DNA from: Chryseobacterium sp. Leaf404
Lineage (GTDB): Bacteria; Bacteroidota; Bacteroidia; Flavobacteriales; Weeksellaceae
NCBI RefSeq assembly: GCF_001424145.1
Contig: NZ_LMQM01000001.1
Location: 496,001 to 560,000 of the forward strand
Length of the DNA: 64,000 nt
Direction of reading: 5' to 3'
Shown here: positions 43,297-51,836 of the stretch, piece by piece
Numbering within the stretch: position 1 is the first letter of the stretch
How the letters are laid out: every line of letters starts with the position of its first letter
Made by a program: the position numbers and the translations under genes
Notes under the pieces: model-generated
Database searches by the model: none
What the model saw: the letters and a program-made list of their open reading frames with translations, nothing else
What the model was told of the DNA's origin: nothing

Positions 43297-44193
43297 CTAT
43301 TTATAATCAATTCTGTTCGCTTCTGTATCTTCAAGTTGTTTAATGATTGAGGCAGGAATTTCATCGCTGTCAATCGGGAAACTTATTGAATCGGGAATGA
43401 AATTTTTTCTGTCCGCTTTCTGAAATATTTCAAAAAGAGCAATCGGCTCCTGATTAAAACTAATACAAGTACTTATAAAATGCAATTCATAGAGCTTATA
43501 TTCTGGATTTTTGAGTTTTTCCTTGATGTCTTTAATTCTTGAGATAAAATGTCTTTGTCGGATGAACGTGTTGCTGTTCATGATAATAAAAACATAGTCG
43601 GAATATGCCGTGATTTTACCAAAATACTTGTGCCGGTCGCCGCCGCTTCTTTCCACAAAATATTCGCCTGAAGTTTCAGACTTGTAAATTTCTGTTGCAG
43701 AACGCCAGATCCTGTCTTCCTTCGCCTGCAAAGGGTTTTCAGGAAGGTTCCTGTTGTAGGAATACCAGCAGCCGACGAGTCTGTCGAGAAGATCTGTGTT
43801 TTGTTTTACATTATTCATATCAATTCTCAGATCATTAAAATTAAATGATTCTGTATTTGAATTAATAAAATCGATGTAATTGGAATAGCCCAAAACTTTG
43901 ACAATCTTACTCAATTTTGCCAGATTTGGTTTGCTTAAAACTGAATTTTCATTTTGCTTAAATTTCTTCAGTTTGTTGATGATCAGGTGTTCGTATAAAT
44001 AATTCGAACCTAATAATTCAGGATTTTTTTTTATGCTTTTAGTTTCTTGATCAGCAATGATCAGATCATTAAGTTCGTCGGCAATGTAAGACCATTCGGT
44101 TTTAGACACATCTTCCCAAGAATTTTTCTTTAAAAAATGAAGGCTTAAGAAATTCATCAGTTTCTCAAGGTGTGCAATGTCTTCTTTTTTCAT
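43297..44193 (-). CDS. Hypothetical protein with an N-terminal helical domain
   Basis: I recognise no family for this 298-residue soluble protein. Residues about 1-125 are helical, and include 'LSKPNLAKLSKIVKVLGYSN' (about 86-105), a helix-turn-helix-like phrase seen in Bacteroidota proteins of uncertain role. After a 'DRLVGCWYSYNRNLP' junction, the C-terminal half (about 145-260) is strand-rich with 'GEYFVERSGGDRHKYFGKIT' and a series of alternating hydrophobic strands. It has no signal peptide or membrane segment. It is divergent from the next gene. Confidence 0.65.
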   Translation of the reverse strand: MKKEDIAHLEKLMNFLSLHFLKKNSWEDVSKTEWSYIADELNDLIIADQETKSIKKNPELLGSNYLYEHLIINKLKKFKQNENSVLSKPNLAKLSKIVKVLGYSNYIDFINSNTESFNFNDLRIDMNNVKQNTDLLDRLVGCWYSYNRNLPENPLQAKEDRIWRSATEIYKSETSGEYFVERSGGDRHKYFGKITAYSDYVFIIMNSNTFIRQRHFISRIKDIKEKLKNPEYKLYELHFISTCISFNQEPIALFEIFQKADRKNFIPDSISFPIDSDEIPASIIKQLEDTEANRIDYK

Positions 44194-44307
44194 GAATTTA
44201 TTTTATAAGACTAATTTAAGATTTTTTTAAATCTAAAAAAGATTTTTGTGGGACTTTTATATTTTTTAATCAAGGGACATTTGAGTAGGAAAATTAAAAG
44301 AAACAAA

Positions 44308-45060
44308 ATGAAAACAAAATTGGTATTTGGAAACGAAAATCTTTGGCAAAGAATTCAAAGCTTTTCATTAGACGCTGAGAATGCAACATTTCCTTTCTCG
44401 AAAAAACTCGCAAAAGAGGAAAACTGGAGCGCAGAATTTACCCAAAAAGCAATTGAAGAGTACAAAAAATTTGTCTATCTCTGCTGCATATCTCCCTACG
44501 GTGCTTCGCCAAGCGAAACTGTGGACAAAGTCTGGCACATGCATCTCATTTACACTCAAAATTACTGGGAAGATTTCTGCCCGAATATTCTGAAAAGAAG
44601 CCTGCATCACCATCCTTCAACCGGAGGAAGTTCTGAAAACGCAAAACATCAGAACTGGTTCTCAGAAACTCTGGAAAACTATCATGAAGTTTTCTCACAG
44701 GAAGCACCGGAAGACATTTGGAAACATCAAAACCAAAAAACCTTCGTCAGAAAAAACTGGTTTAAGAAATTTAAGTTCCTTTCAGCAGCTTCAGTCTTTC
44801 TACTGTTGATTTCCTGCTCAGAAGGCTCTGGCGGAGTTTTATTCAAAGTATTTGGATGGATTATCGGAATATTTATAGGAATGAACATTTTAGGAATGAT
44901 CATAGGAAGTTCGCAATCAGGAAGCAGGAACAAAAACAACGGTGGCAGTTCAGACGGCGGAAGCAGCGGCACAAGTTGCAGTAACAGTTCAGGTTGCAGC
45001 AGTGGCTCAAGTTGTGGAAGCAGTTGCGGCGGCGGTGGATGTGGTGGATGCGGAAGCTAA
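44308..45060 (+). CDS. GRDP-like (glycine-rich domain) protein with cysteine-rich tail
   Basis: I place the start at the ATG at 44308 (250 residues), and the upstream GTG at 44248 adds only a non-conserved segment. The N-terminal half has the GRDP (DUF1399-type) signature 'YKKFVYLCCISPYGASPSET' and 'VDKVWHMHLIYTQNYWEDFC' (about 68-87) with conserved Trp/His. A membrane helix lies near 160-175, with a second near 180-200. The tail (about 212-250) is almost only Gly, Ser and Cys (nine Cys). Similar tails occur in TIGR04222-type membrane proteins. The function is unknown. Confidence 0.8.
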   Translation: MKTKLVFGNENLWQRIQSFSLDAENATFPFSKKLAKEENWSAEFTQKAIEEYKKFVYLCCISPYGASPSETVDKVWHMHLIYTQNYWEDFCPNILKRSLHHHPSTGGSSENAKHQNWFSETLENYHEVFSQEAPEDIWKHQNQKTFVRKNWFKKFKFLSAASVFLLLISCSEGSGGVLFKVFGWIIGIFIGMNILGMIIGSSQSGSRNKNNGGSSDGGSSGTSCSNSSGCSSGSSCGSSCGGGGCGGCGS

Positions 45061-45078
45061 AATCTAAAATAAATCAAA

Positions 45079-45429
45079 ATGAAAAGTTTAATAATGTATT
45101 CCGTTTCAGTGATTGTAAGTTGGATTTGGCTTTATGTTTCACACCAAACTTTCAATCCCATTTTACTTAAAGGTCCGGATTTTCTGAAGTTTTATGTATT
45201 AATCCTGATGATTTTTTATCTGATGATTTTTATTGGAAAAAGATTGAAAATCAACAACCGAAAGGTATTGCTATATTTTATGCTTTCAATAATAGCTTTA
45301 GGAATTACAAAACTGTTTAGAGGTTTGTATCTCAATAAACCAGTTGGATATTTGATCTTCATATTAATAATGGAAACAATTGTAATGCTGATAATTACTC
45401 AAACTCATCCCAACCATAAGTTGAAGTAG
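45079..45429 (+). CDS. Small four-helix membrane protein of unknown function
   Basis: This 116-residue protein has four hydrophobic segments (about 3-20, 32-50, 63-82 and 93-110) separated by short basic loops such as 'GKRLKINNRK'. It has no motif. It follows the GRDP-like gene by 18 bases on the same strand, so the two are probably cotranscribed, and a hairpin terminator follows it. The hydrophobicity pattern and tight spacing support a real gene. Confidence 0.65.
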   Translation: MKSLIMYSVSVIVSWIWLYVSHQTFNPILLKGPDFLKFYVLILMIFYLMIFIGKRLKINNRKVLLYFMLSIIALGITKLFRGLYLNKPVGYLIFILIMETIVMLIITQTHPNHKLK

Positions 45430-45457
45430 TCAACACTCAATTTTAAACTAACAAAAA

Positions 45458-45491
45458 CCCGAAACAAAGATGCTTCGGGATTATTTTTTTT
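45458..45491 (+). terminator. Terminator downstream of the GRDP-like pair
   Basis: CCCGAA at 45458-45463 pairs with TTCGGG at 45474-45479, followed by a T-run. Confidence 0.65.
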
Positions 45492-45579
45492 TCTTAACCG
45501 CAAAAGTGACAAAAGAAAAATCTTGAAAAAAAGTCTCTCAAAAGTTCACAAAATTGCCAGTTTATTTTAATTGCTAATT

Positions 45580-46767
45580 CTAAGAAATCACTCCACTTCC
45601 AATCAGTTCATCCTCCAGATACCAGGCTGCAAACTGACCTTCTGCAATAGCCGACTGAGGATTTTCAAATTCCATAAAAAAGGCATTTTCAAACTGATAG
45701 ATTGTAGCTTTCTGAAGCTCCTGTCTGTAACGGAATCTAGCTAGCACTTCCATCGATTCACCATTTTTCAATCTTAAATCTTCACGAACCCAATGCAGTT
45801 CTGAATTATCAATTTTCAGAGCTTTCTTGTGCAAGCCGGGAAAACTATGACCTTCTCCCACGAAAATAATATTGTTTTCCATGTCCCTCGAAACGATAAA
45901 ACACGATTCTTTGTGTCCGCCAATTCCCAGACCTTTACTTTGTCCGATCGTGAAAAACTGAGCACCCTGGTGTTTGCCAATTACTTTACCGTCGGCTTTT
46001 TTATAATTTATTTTTCTGCTTAAAAATTCCAGTTCATCCTCTTTAGATGAAAAAGCTGGAGTTTCTGCAGAAAACAAAGGAGAATCTTTAAAAATTTCAA
46101 CGATTTCTCCTTCCTTCGGAACCAATTGCTGCTGCAAAAACTGAGGCAGACTTACCTTTCCGATAAAACACAGTCCTTGCGAATCTTTTTTATCAGCGGT
46201 AACCAATTCCATTTCCCGTGCAATTTCTCTAACCTGAGGCTTTGTGAGCTCGCCAATCGGGAATAAGGCTTTAGAAAGCTGATCCTGACTGAGCTGGCAT
46301 AAAAAATACGACTGATCTTTGTTATTGTCTTTGCCGGCTAAAAGATGAAAAATCTCATTCCCGTTTTCATCAAAGGTGGAATCTACTCTGGCATAATGTC
46401 CTGTTGCTACTTTATCGGCACCAAGTGACATCGCAGTTTTCATAAAAACATCGAATTTCACTTCTCTGTTGCACAAAACATCAGGATTCGGAGTTCTTCC
46501 CTTCTGATATTCGTCAAACATATAATCAACGATTCTTTCTTTGTAGAGTTCGCTCATATCAATCACCTGAAACGGAATTCCAAGTTTCTGAGCGACCATC
46601 AGCGCGTCATTGCTGTCTTCAATCCACGGACATTCATCTTCCAAAGTAACCGATGCATCGTTCCAGTTTCTCATAAAAAGAGCCACCACCTCGTGCCCTT
46701 GCTGTTGCAGCAAATACGCTGTAACACTCGAATCTACGCCTCCTGAGAGGCCTACTACTACTTTCAT
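45580..46767 (-). CDS. mnmA: tRNA-specific 2-thiouridylase
   Basis: The 395-residue enzyme adds sulfur to U34 of glutamate, glutamine and lysine tRNAs. The ATP-pyrophosphatase P-loop '[17 protein letters not shown]' is at 3-19. The catalytic Cys pair is in '[15 protein letters not shown]' (about 93-107) and '[16 protein letters not shown]' (about 197-212). The C-terminal beta-barrel contains '[19 protein letters not shown]' type residues ('[20 protein letters not shown]'). Length and order are normal. The upstream region is AT-rich without a clear promoter. Confidence 0.97.
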   Translation of the reverse strand: MKVVVGLSGGVDSSVTAYLLQQQGHEVVALFMRNWNDASVTLEDECPWIEDSNDALMVAQKLGIPFQVIDMSELYKERIVDYMFDEYQKGRTPNPDVLCNREVKFDVFMKTAMSLGADKVATGHYARVDSTFDENGNEIFHLLAGKDNNKDQSYFLCQLSQDQLSKALFPIGELTKPQVREIAREMELVTADKKDSQGLCFIGKVSLPQFLQQQLVPKEGEIVEIFKDSPLFSAETPAFSSKEDELEFLSRKINYKKADGKVIGKHQGAQFFTIGQSKGLGIGGHKESCFIVSRDMENNIIFVGEGHSFPGLHKKALKIDNSELHWVREDLRLKNGESMEVLARFRYRQELQKATIYQFENAFFMEFENPQSAIAEGQFAAWYLEDELIGSGVIS

Positions 46768-46994
46768 GTATTCAATTTTACGAAACTCTTAACGGGAGTT
46801 CTTAGTTGAGCCGCAAAATTACGACAATCTCATTCGCAAAAAAAATGATATTTTTAAGGATTGATAAAAACGATATTCTTTACGGACTTGTTTTTATATT
46901 ATTTAAAATTTAATAAAATTTTTCCTCCACAGCTGTCTGGAAGTGATTTTATTTAAGTTTGAACGACTGTTGTTTACATTAAAAATTACATGAT

Positions 46995-47522
46995 ATGAGA
47001 AAATTTTTTATTGCGACTTTAGTTTTGATTTCCACTTTTGCTTACTCGCAGATTGCAATCGGAAACAACTCAGAAAGCACCAGGCGATGGACTTTCGGAG
47101 GTGGAATTGGATTTGGTTTCGGAAGTAATTCTATGTTCAACATTCAGGCAGCACCCAGAGTTGGTTACCGCGTAACAGAAAATCTGGAGGCTGGAATTAC
47201 GGGGACGGTGATGTGGCAGACCTCAGACTTTTATAGGTCAACCATGTTTGGAGTGGGGCCTTTCGCCAACTATTATTTCGCAAGATCATTCTATGCAGGA
47301 GCAAATCTTCAGCATTTTTTCATTAATTATAAAGATAAAATTTACGGTTACAAATCGTCCGACCAGGAGACTGCGCTTTATCTGGGTGGCGGATATCTGC
47401 AGAGAATCGGCAACAACTCTTTCCTGCAGCTTGGTGTAATGTATAATGTGTTGTACAGGGAAAACAACAGCATTTTTGCCAGCGGACTTATGCCGAACAT
47501 CGGTTTTGTAGTCGGTTTGTAA
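46995..47522 (+). CDS. Small outer-membrane beta-barrel-like protein
   Basis: This 175-residue protein has a signal peptide ('MRKFFIATLVLISTFAYSQI') and then alternating hydrophobic/polar strands with many Gly, Tyr and Phe residues ('FGGGIGFGFGSNSMFNIQ', 'GVGPFANYYFARSFYAG'), like an eight-strand outer-membrane barrel of the OmpW/OmpA-barrel kind. It ends in hydrophobic residues. The function is unknown. It converges with nth, 18 bases away. Confidence 0.75.
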   Translation: MRKFFIATLVLISTFAYSQIAIGNNSESTRRWTFGGGIGFGFGSNSMFNIQAAPRVGYRVTENLEAGITGTVMWQTSDFYRSTMFGVGPFANYYFARSFYAGANLQHFFINYKDKIYGYKSSDQETALYLGGGYLQRIGNNSFLQLGVMYNVLYRENNSIFASGLMPNIGFVVGL

Positions 47523-47540
47523 CTGAAACAATCGGAGCTT

Positions 47541-48161
47541 TTATTTTTCGAAGAGCATTTTGGTGAGAAAATCTTTCTCGCCCTTCCCTCTCGCAGGCGA
47601 ATATTCCCGTCCGTAGTAAATAATCTGAAGATGAAGTTTGTTCCAGACATCTTCTTTCCAGAGCATTTTTGCATCCCGTTCGGTTTCTACAGCATTTTTA
47701 CCGGAAGTCAGTTTCCACTGATTCATCAAACGGTGAATGTGTGTATCGACAGGAAATGCCGGAAAACCAAATGCCTGACTCATCACTACCGACGCGGTTT
47801 TATGACCAACACCAGGAAGCGCCTCAAGTTCTTCAAAGGTCTGAGGAACGATGCCGTTGTGGTTTACAAGGAGAAGCTCAGCCATTCTTTTCAGATTTTT
47901 GGCTTTGGTATTTGATAATCCGATTTCTTTAATCAGTTCTTTTATCTGAAACTCTTCCAGCTTTGCCATTCTCTGCGGTGTACCAGCCACAGCGAAAAGT
48001 TCAGGCGTCACCTGATTTACCTTTTTATCAGTCGTCTGAGCCGAAAGCGCTACAGCCACCATCAGTGTGTAAGGATCTGTATGATCCAGCGGAATCGGAA
48101 CTTCGGGATAAAGTTTCTCCAGTTCCTGCTGAATGAGTGCGGCTCTTTGTTTTTTTGTCAT
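47541..48161 (-). CDS. nth: Endonuclease III lacking the [4Fe-4S] cysteines
   Basis: The 206-residue DNA glycosylase/AP lyase of base excision repair keeps the helix-hairpin-helix 'LEALPGVGHKTASVVMSQAF' with catalytic Lys121, and Asp139 in 'FPAFPVDTHIHRL'. The region that holds the cluster in most Nth proteins (Cys-x6-Cys-x2-Cys-x5-Cys) is replaced by 'YGREYSPARGKGEKDF' with no cysteine, and the protein is slightly shorter than usual. It is probably active without the cluster. The neighbour across the divergent gap is a peroxiredoxin gene. Confidence 0.93.
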   Translation of the reverse strand: MTKKQRAALIQQELEKLYPEVPIPLDHTDPYTLMVAVALSAQTTDKKVNQVTPELFAVAGTPQRMAKLEEFQIKELIKEIGLSNTKAKNLKRMAELLLVNHNGIVPQTFEELEALPGVGHKTASVVMSQAFGFPAFPVDTHIHRLMNQWKLTSGKNAVETERDAKMLWKEDVWNKLHLQIIYYGREYSPARGKGEKDFLTKMLFEK

Positions 48162-48193
48162 TTAAACTTTAAATTTGAGCAAAATTAAAAAAT

Positions 48194-48646
48194 ATGTTGA
48201 AAGTCGGAGACGCTTTACCAAAATTTGAAAGTGTAAATCAGGATGGCGAAACAATTAATTCTGAAAAATTCAAAGGTCAGAAACTGGTGATATTCTTCTA
48301 TCCACAAGCGAGCACGCCGACCTGTACTGTTGAGGCCTGTAACTTAAGCGACAATTATTCTGAACTGGAAAAAGCAGGTTTTCAATTACTTGGAATCAGT
48401 GGCGATTCTGTAAAAAAGCAGAAAAATTTTCATTCTAAATTTTCCTTTCCTTACGATCTTATTGCCGATGAAAACCGTTACATTATCGAGAAATTCGGTG
48501 TTTGGCAGGAAAAGAAAACTTTCGGAAAAACGTACATGGGGATTGTAAGAACCACTTTTATCTTCGATGAAAAGGGAATCTGTACAAGAGTTATTGAAAA
48601 AGTTACTTCGAAGACTGCTGCGCAACAGATTTTGGAGGAGAACTAA
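48194..48646 (+). CDS. bcp: Thioredoxin-dependent thiol peroxidase (Bcp/PrxQ type)
   Basis: The 150-residue peroxiredoxin reduces peroxides. The peroxidatic Cys46 and the resolving Cys51 are in 'ASTPTCTVEACNLSDNY', the spacing of Bcp (C-x4-C). Other motifs are 'VIFFYPQ' before the active site, 'LLGISGDSVKKQKNFHSKF' (about 72-90) and 'TYMGIVRTTFIFDEKG'. It has no signal peptide, so it acts in the cytosol. The gene faces nth across a 32-base gap, so the two are divergently arranged. Confidence 0.96.
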   Translation: MLKVGDALPKFESVNQDGETINSEKFKGQKLVIFFYPQASTPTCTVEACNLSDNYSELEKAGFQLLGISGDSVKKQKNFHSKFSFPYDLIADENRYIIEKFGVWQEKKTFGKTYMGIVRTTFIFDEKGICTRVIEKVTSKTAAQQILEEN

Positions 48647-48690
48647 TATGATCATCCGTATTTAATCATAAAAAAATCAGCCAGTAATTT

Positions 48691-48753
48691 TGTCATTCCG
48701 TAGGAATCTAAACTGCATAATTTTGAGTGTGTCGGGATTCCTACGGAATGACA
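48691..48753. repeat. Palindromic intergenic repeat (GTCATTCCGTAGGAATC type)
   Basis: TGTCATTCCGTAGGAATC (48691-48708) pairs perfectly with GATTCCTACGGAATGACA (48736-48753) around 27 bases. Its core TTCCTACGGAA also occurs in the palindrome at 34714, so they may be related. It sits between bcp and the OsmC gene. Confidence 0.75.
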
Positions 48754-48876
48754 AATAAACTTTTAATGATTATTTTATTACGTTTTAATAGTCAAAAATA
48801 GTTGGTGAAATTGCAATGCCGACAAGTACACTGACAAATTATACAACTACAAGGCTTAAAACTTAGACTTTCTGTT

Positions 48877-49278
48877 CTACTGGTAAACAAAACTCAGCGT
48901 CTGCTTCAAATCCGGATGCAGGCTTTTCGAAACCGGACAGTTGTATGCAATTTCTTCAATAGTCTTTTTCTGCTCGTCAGAATACTGATCTTTGAAAATA
49001 AACTCACATTTAATTTCACTAATTCTGCGTGGATTTGGAGCCATTACTTTTTCAAGATTGCAGTACGCTCCATCGATGTTGATGCCTTTGTCTTTACCTA
49101 AAATTGCAATCGTTGTAAGAGCACATTCTGCCAGAGAAGTCGCACACATGTCTGTTGGAGAAAACTTTTCTCCTTTCCCGTGATTGTCTGTCGGCGCGTC
49201 ACTTTCTATGATTGTTCCGGATTGTAAGTGTTCTGCGGAACATCTTAAATCTCCCAAATATGTTATTTTTGAAGTCAT
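48877..49278 (-). CDS. OsmC family peroxidase-like protein
   Basis: The 133-residue protein has the OsmC/Ohr layout with two redox Cys residues: 'FSPTDMCATSLAECALTTIA' (about 40-59) and 'AYNCPVSKSLHPDL' (about 112-125). Members use dithiol chemistry to reduce organic or fatty-acid hydroperoxides. The second motif and lack of an Ohr-type 'DNKT' phrase point to the OsmC rather than the Ohr branch. Its role in stress defence is inferred from family. Its start lies just before the TPR gene's stop on the same strand. Confidence 0.92.
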   Translation of the reverse strand: MTSKITYLGDLRCSAEHLQSGTIIESDAPTDNHGKGEKFSPTDMCATSLAECALTTIAILGKDKGINIDGAYCNLEKVMAPNPRRISEIKCEFIFKDQYSDEQKKTIEEIAYNCPVSKSLHPDLKQTLSFVYQ

Positions 49279-49283
49279 AATTA

Positions 49284-50312
49284 CTATTTAGATTTACTAT
49301 TTATTTTAACTGAAGCTGCTGGATTTATTTCTTTATCAAGGACATCTGTAATAAGCTCCCTCAATGTCGAAAGGGTAAATGAATCATCTTTAAAACCCAT
49401 AGGATATGTAGAATGTCCACCTTTTGTTTCTTCACAAATAACATACTCTGGATCGGTCTTTTCGACTTTAATTGTTTTTTCAATATTAAATTTTCTTTCA
49501 ATCTTTTCTCCAGACTTATCTATTAAATAAACTTTATAAAGATTTTCAAGCGTATTTTTAGGTTTCTCAAAAGATTTGAAAACATTGATGTATTGATCTT
49601 TCCAGACAAACTCATCCACCGCCATATTTTTAAACTTCATGTAGTCTTCCGACAGAACTTTTTGATTGTAAAGTGTTTTTACTTTTTCAAAAACTTCATT
49701 CGCTTCTGTAAATTTGTTATTTGCATTCAGCGATTTTATCAACTTTTCATATAGAATATACTCTTCCGGAAACAGTATTACAGCGTTTCTGTAAATTTCT
49801 TCAGACTTTTTATAATCCTTTTTGGAGGCATAATAAAAATTACCGGCGTTTTTTGCTAAAGTTAAATACCATTTCCCTTCCTTATCGGCATTTTTTAGAC
49901 CTTGTTCATAAGTTCGATCTTCATTAACGTCATCTTTCTGATACTTAAAAATATTTGCCTTCTCCACATAAAACTCAGCCAGCGGGGCTTTTTCTATGGC
50001 AACATTTATATTTTCAAGCGCTTTATCATATTGTTTTAAAAACATCTGAGAATATCCTTTCTGGAAATATACGATTGGATTATCAAATTTCTTTGTCAAT
50101 GCTTTATCATAGTATTCAATTGCCTTTACATCGTCTTCCTTCATAAAAAAAGCATATCCCATGTAATAAAGCTCCTCACCACTTAAACCAGCACTCTCAT
50201 TTTCTAACTTAATTATTTCGTCGAATTTTTCTTCGTTTTTAAGCTTCAGAATTTTCTGTCCAAAAATTGTACAGGAAAAAAGAAGTATAAAAGTAAATAA
50301 TAGCTTATTCAT
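49284..50312 (-). CDS. TPR-repeat periplasmic protein
   Basis: The 342-residue protein has a signal peptide ('MNKLLFTFILLFSCTIFGQ') and several tetratricopeptide repeats, for example 'EELYYMGYAFFMKEDDVKAI', 'PIVYFQKGYSQMFLKQYDKA' and 'EEYILYEKLIKSLNANNKFT'. A beta-rich C-terminal part (about 245-330, 'KNTLENLYKVYLIDKSGEKI') follows. TPRs usually scaffold protein partners. The function is unknown. It is probably cotranscribed with the HMG-CoA lyase gene, which precedes it with a gap of three bases. Confidence 0.8.
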   Translation of the reverse strand: MNKLLFTFILLFSCTIFGQKILKLKNEEKFDEIIKLENESAGLSGEELYYMGYAFFMKEDDVKAIEYYDKALTKKFDNPIVYFQKGYSQMFLKQYDKALENINVAIEKAPLAEFYVEKANIFKYQKDDVNEDRTYEQGLKNADKEGKWYLTLAKNAGNFYYASKKDYKKSEEIYRNAVILFPEEYILYEKLIKSLNANNKFTEANEVFEKVKTLYNQKVLSEDYMKFKNMAVDEFVWKDQYINVFKSFEKPKNTLENLYKVYLIDKSGEKIERKFNIEKTIKVEKTDPEYVICEETKGGHSTYPMGFKDDSFTLSTLRELITDVLDKEINPAASVKINSKSK

Positions 50313-50315
50313 AAC

Positions 50316-51164
50316 TCAGAAATGAAAAACATCTTTCGCTTTATTATAAGCACTTTCAAAATTAAGTAAATTCAGTTTGTGAGGTGTTTTTTCTACGCTC
50401 ATAAAGTTAATCACCTGCTCAGTCGGCATATTTCCTACCAAATCATCTTTTGCCATCGGACAACCGCCAATTCCTTTGATTGCAGAATCAAATCTTCTGC
50501 AGCCTTGATCGTAGGCAGCTTTTAATTTTGTGTAGGAATCTTCATAACGGTTATGAAAATGAGCTCCAAAGTTGATTTCGGCAAACTTTTGAGGAATTTC
50601 ACCAAAAAGTAAATTGATGGTTTCGGTAGTCGCAACACCCGTGGTATCCGACAAAAGAATATTTTCAATACCTATTTCCGAAAATCTTTTAGCCCAGAAT
50701 TCCACATCCTCCAGCTTCCACATTTCTCCGTACGGATTGCCGAAAGCCATTGAAAAATAAAGATTCAGACTGCGGTTTTCAGATTTTGTGAGCTCAAGAA
50801 TTTTCACAATATCTGTAAAAGCTTCTTCCTGACTTTTGTTGGTATTCCGATGCTGAAAAGTTTCAGAAATGGAAAACGGAAAGCCCAAAATATCAACTGA
50901 CTGATGTTTTAAAGCTTTTTCGGCTCCCCTAAAATTGCCAATGATAGCGGAAACTTTTGTGTTGGAGCGGGATTTATCGATACTCCCCGCAACCTCGGCA
51001 GAATCAGCCATTTGAGGAATTGCTTTCGGGGACACAAAGCTCAGGCAGTCGAGCACATCAAATCCTACATCCATCAAAGCGTTGATGTAATCTATCTTTT
51101 TGGAAGTAGGTATAAATTCTCCCCAGCCTTGCATGGCATCGCGCGGACATTCTGTAAGAAACAT
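50316..51164 (-). CDS. Hydroxymethylglutaryl-CoA lyase family (HMGL-like TIM barrel)
   Basis: The 282-residue protein has the HMGL TIM-barrel. It begins 'ECPRDAMQGWGEFIPTSKKI' (the usual start 'E-x-P-R-D-G' here reads E-C-P-R-D-A), metal-binding His residues are in 'NFGAHFHNRYEDSYTKL', and the catalytic Cys is in 'GIGGCPMAKDDLVGNMPTE' near the C-terminus. HMG-CoA lyase cleaves HMG-CoA to acetoacetate and acetyl-CoA, the last step of leucine breakdown. Its close spacing to a TPR gene is not explained by that role. Confidence 0.88.
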   Translation of the reverse strand: MFLTECPRDAMQGWGEFIPTSKKIDYINALMDVGFDVLDCLSFVSPKAIPQMADSAEVAGSIDKSRSNTKVSAIIGNFRGAEKALKHQSVDILGFPFSISETFQHRNTNKSQEEAFTDIVKILELTKSENRSLNLYFSMAFGNPYGEMWKLEDVEFWAKRFSEIGIENILLSDTTGVATTETINLLFGEIPQKFAEINFGAHFHNRYEDSYTKLKAAYDQGCRRFDSAIKGIGGCPMAKDDLVGNMPTEQVINFMSVEKTPHKLNLLNFESAYNKAKDVFHF

Positions 51165-51484
51165 TTCTATTTTGATTTTCTCAAATATAATAAAACTAAA
51201 TAATTTAACAGTCTATTTCGAAATATCACAGAATCAATTGATTTAAAAGCATTTAGACTTCATATTTATATCAGCACATCTTAATTAAAACGCCTGTTTT
51301 CCATTTTAAATTAAACTTAAAATCATTTCTGAAATCTTCAATTAACATTTAAATAAGATTTAGTTTAAGTAATTCAAATCAAAACAAGATTATTGATGAT
51401 TAAATTTTAATAAATAATTTTAAAATCAAATCGATTTGGTAAAAGAATTGCAATAGACTGAAAAACGTTTAAAACCTTTGCGCC
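51165..51484. other. AT-rich divergent intergenic region
   Basis: The 320 bases between the HMGL gene and the 72-residue protein gene are very AT-rich. I see no repeat, RNA gene or clear terminator. Promoters for both divergent genes should lie here, but no full TTTG-n19-TAnnTTTG match stands out. Confidence 0.5.
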
Positions 51485-51703
51485 ATGAACATTTCCTATT
51501 ACGATTTCAAGAACTTAGAAAATCAGGATCAGTGCAATTTGGTATTGCACAACGGAAAAATCGTCAACGAAAGAATGATGAAAGACCTGAAATATACTTT
51601 GTATGAATTTTCAACCTTCACCGTAGAAGTGATGCACAATCTTTCCAGTGAAAAACTGGCAGTCATTAACGTTTTTCAGAACAGAGCGGCTTATGCTGTC
51701 TAA
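51485..51703 (+). CDS. Small conserved hypothetical protein
   Basis: The 72-residue protein is small and soluble: 'QCNLVLHNGKIVNERMMKDL' near the start, then alternating strands 'KYTLYEFSTFTVEVMHN' and 'EKLAVINVFQNRAAYAV'. There is no signal peptide or known motif. The pattern suggests a compact beta-alpha fold of about one domain. It lies at the end of an AT-rich intergenic stretch and before pepT. I expect related genes in other Chryseobacterium genomes but cannot search here. Confidence 0.65.
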   Translation: MNISYYDFKNLENQDQCNLVLHNGKIVNERMMKDLKYTLYEFSTFTVEVMHNLSSEKLAVINVFQNRAAYAV

Positions 51704-51809
51704 ACAGTTTAAATAAGATTTAAAATATAGAGGAGGCAATTTGCTTCCTTTTTTTGTTGGCACTTAAGCATAATTCAACACATTTTTCGGGCATCCTGAT
51801 TTTACGTTG

Positions 51810-51817
51810 TATATTTG
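51810..51817 (+). promoter_or_regulatory. -7 element of the pepT promoter
   Basis: TATATTTG fits TAnnTTTG, with a weak TTTC about 21 bases upstream. It overlaps the TTG at 51807 and supports the later ATG start for pepT. Confidence 0.55.
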
Positions 51818-51836
51818 TGAAAATTTAAAATCAATA

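Noticed and set aside
44090..44105. A further LytTR-like box (ACCATTCGG) near 44090
   Set aside because: It lies inside the coding region of the 298-residue gene and has no second box 21 bases away.
51807..51836. TTG start for pepT
   Set aside because: It overlaps the -7 element of the promoter, and the added residues are not part of the family.
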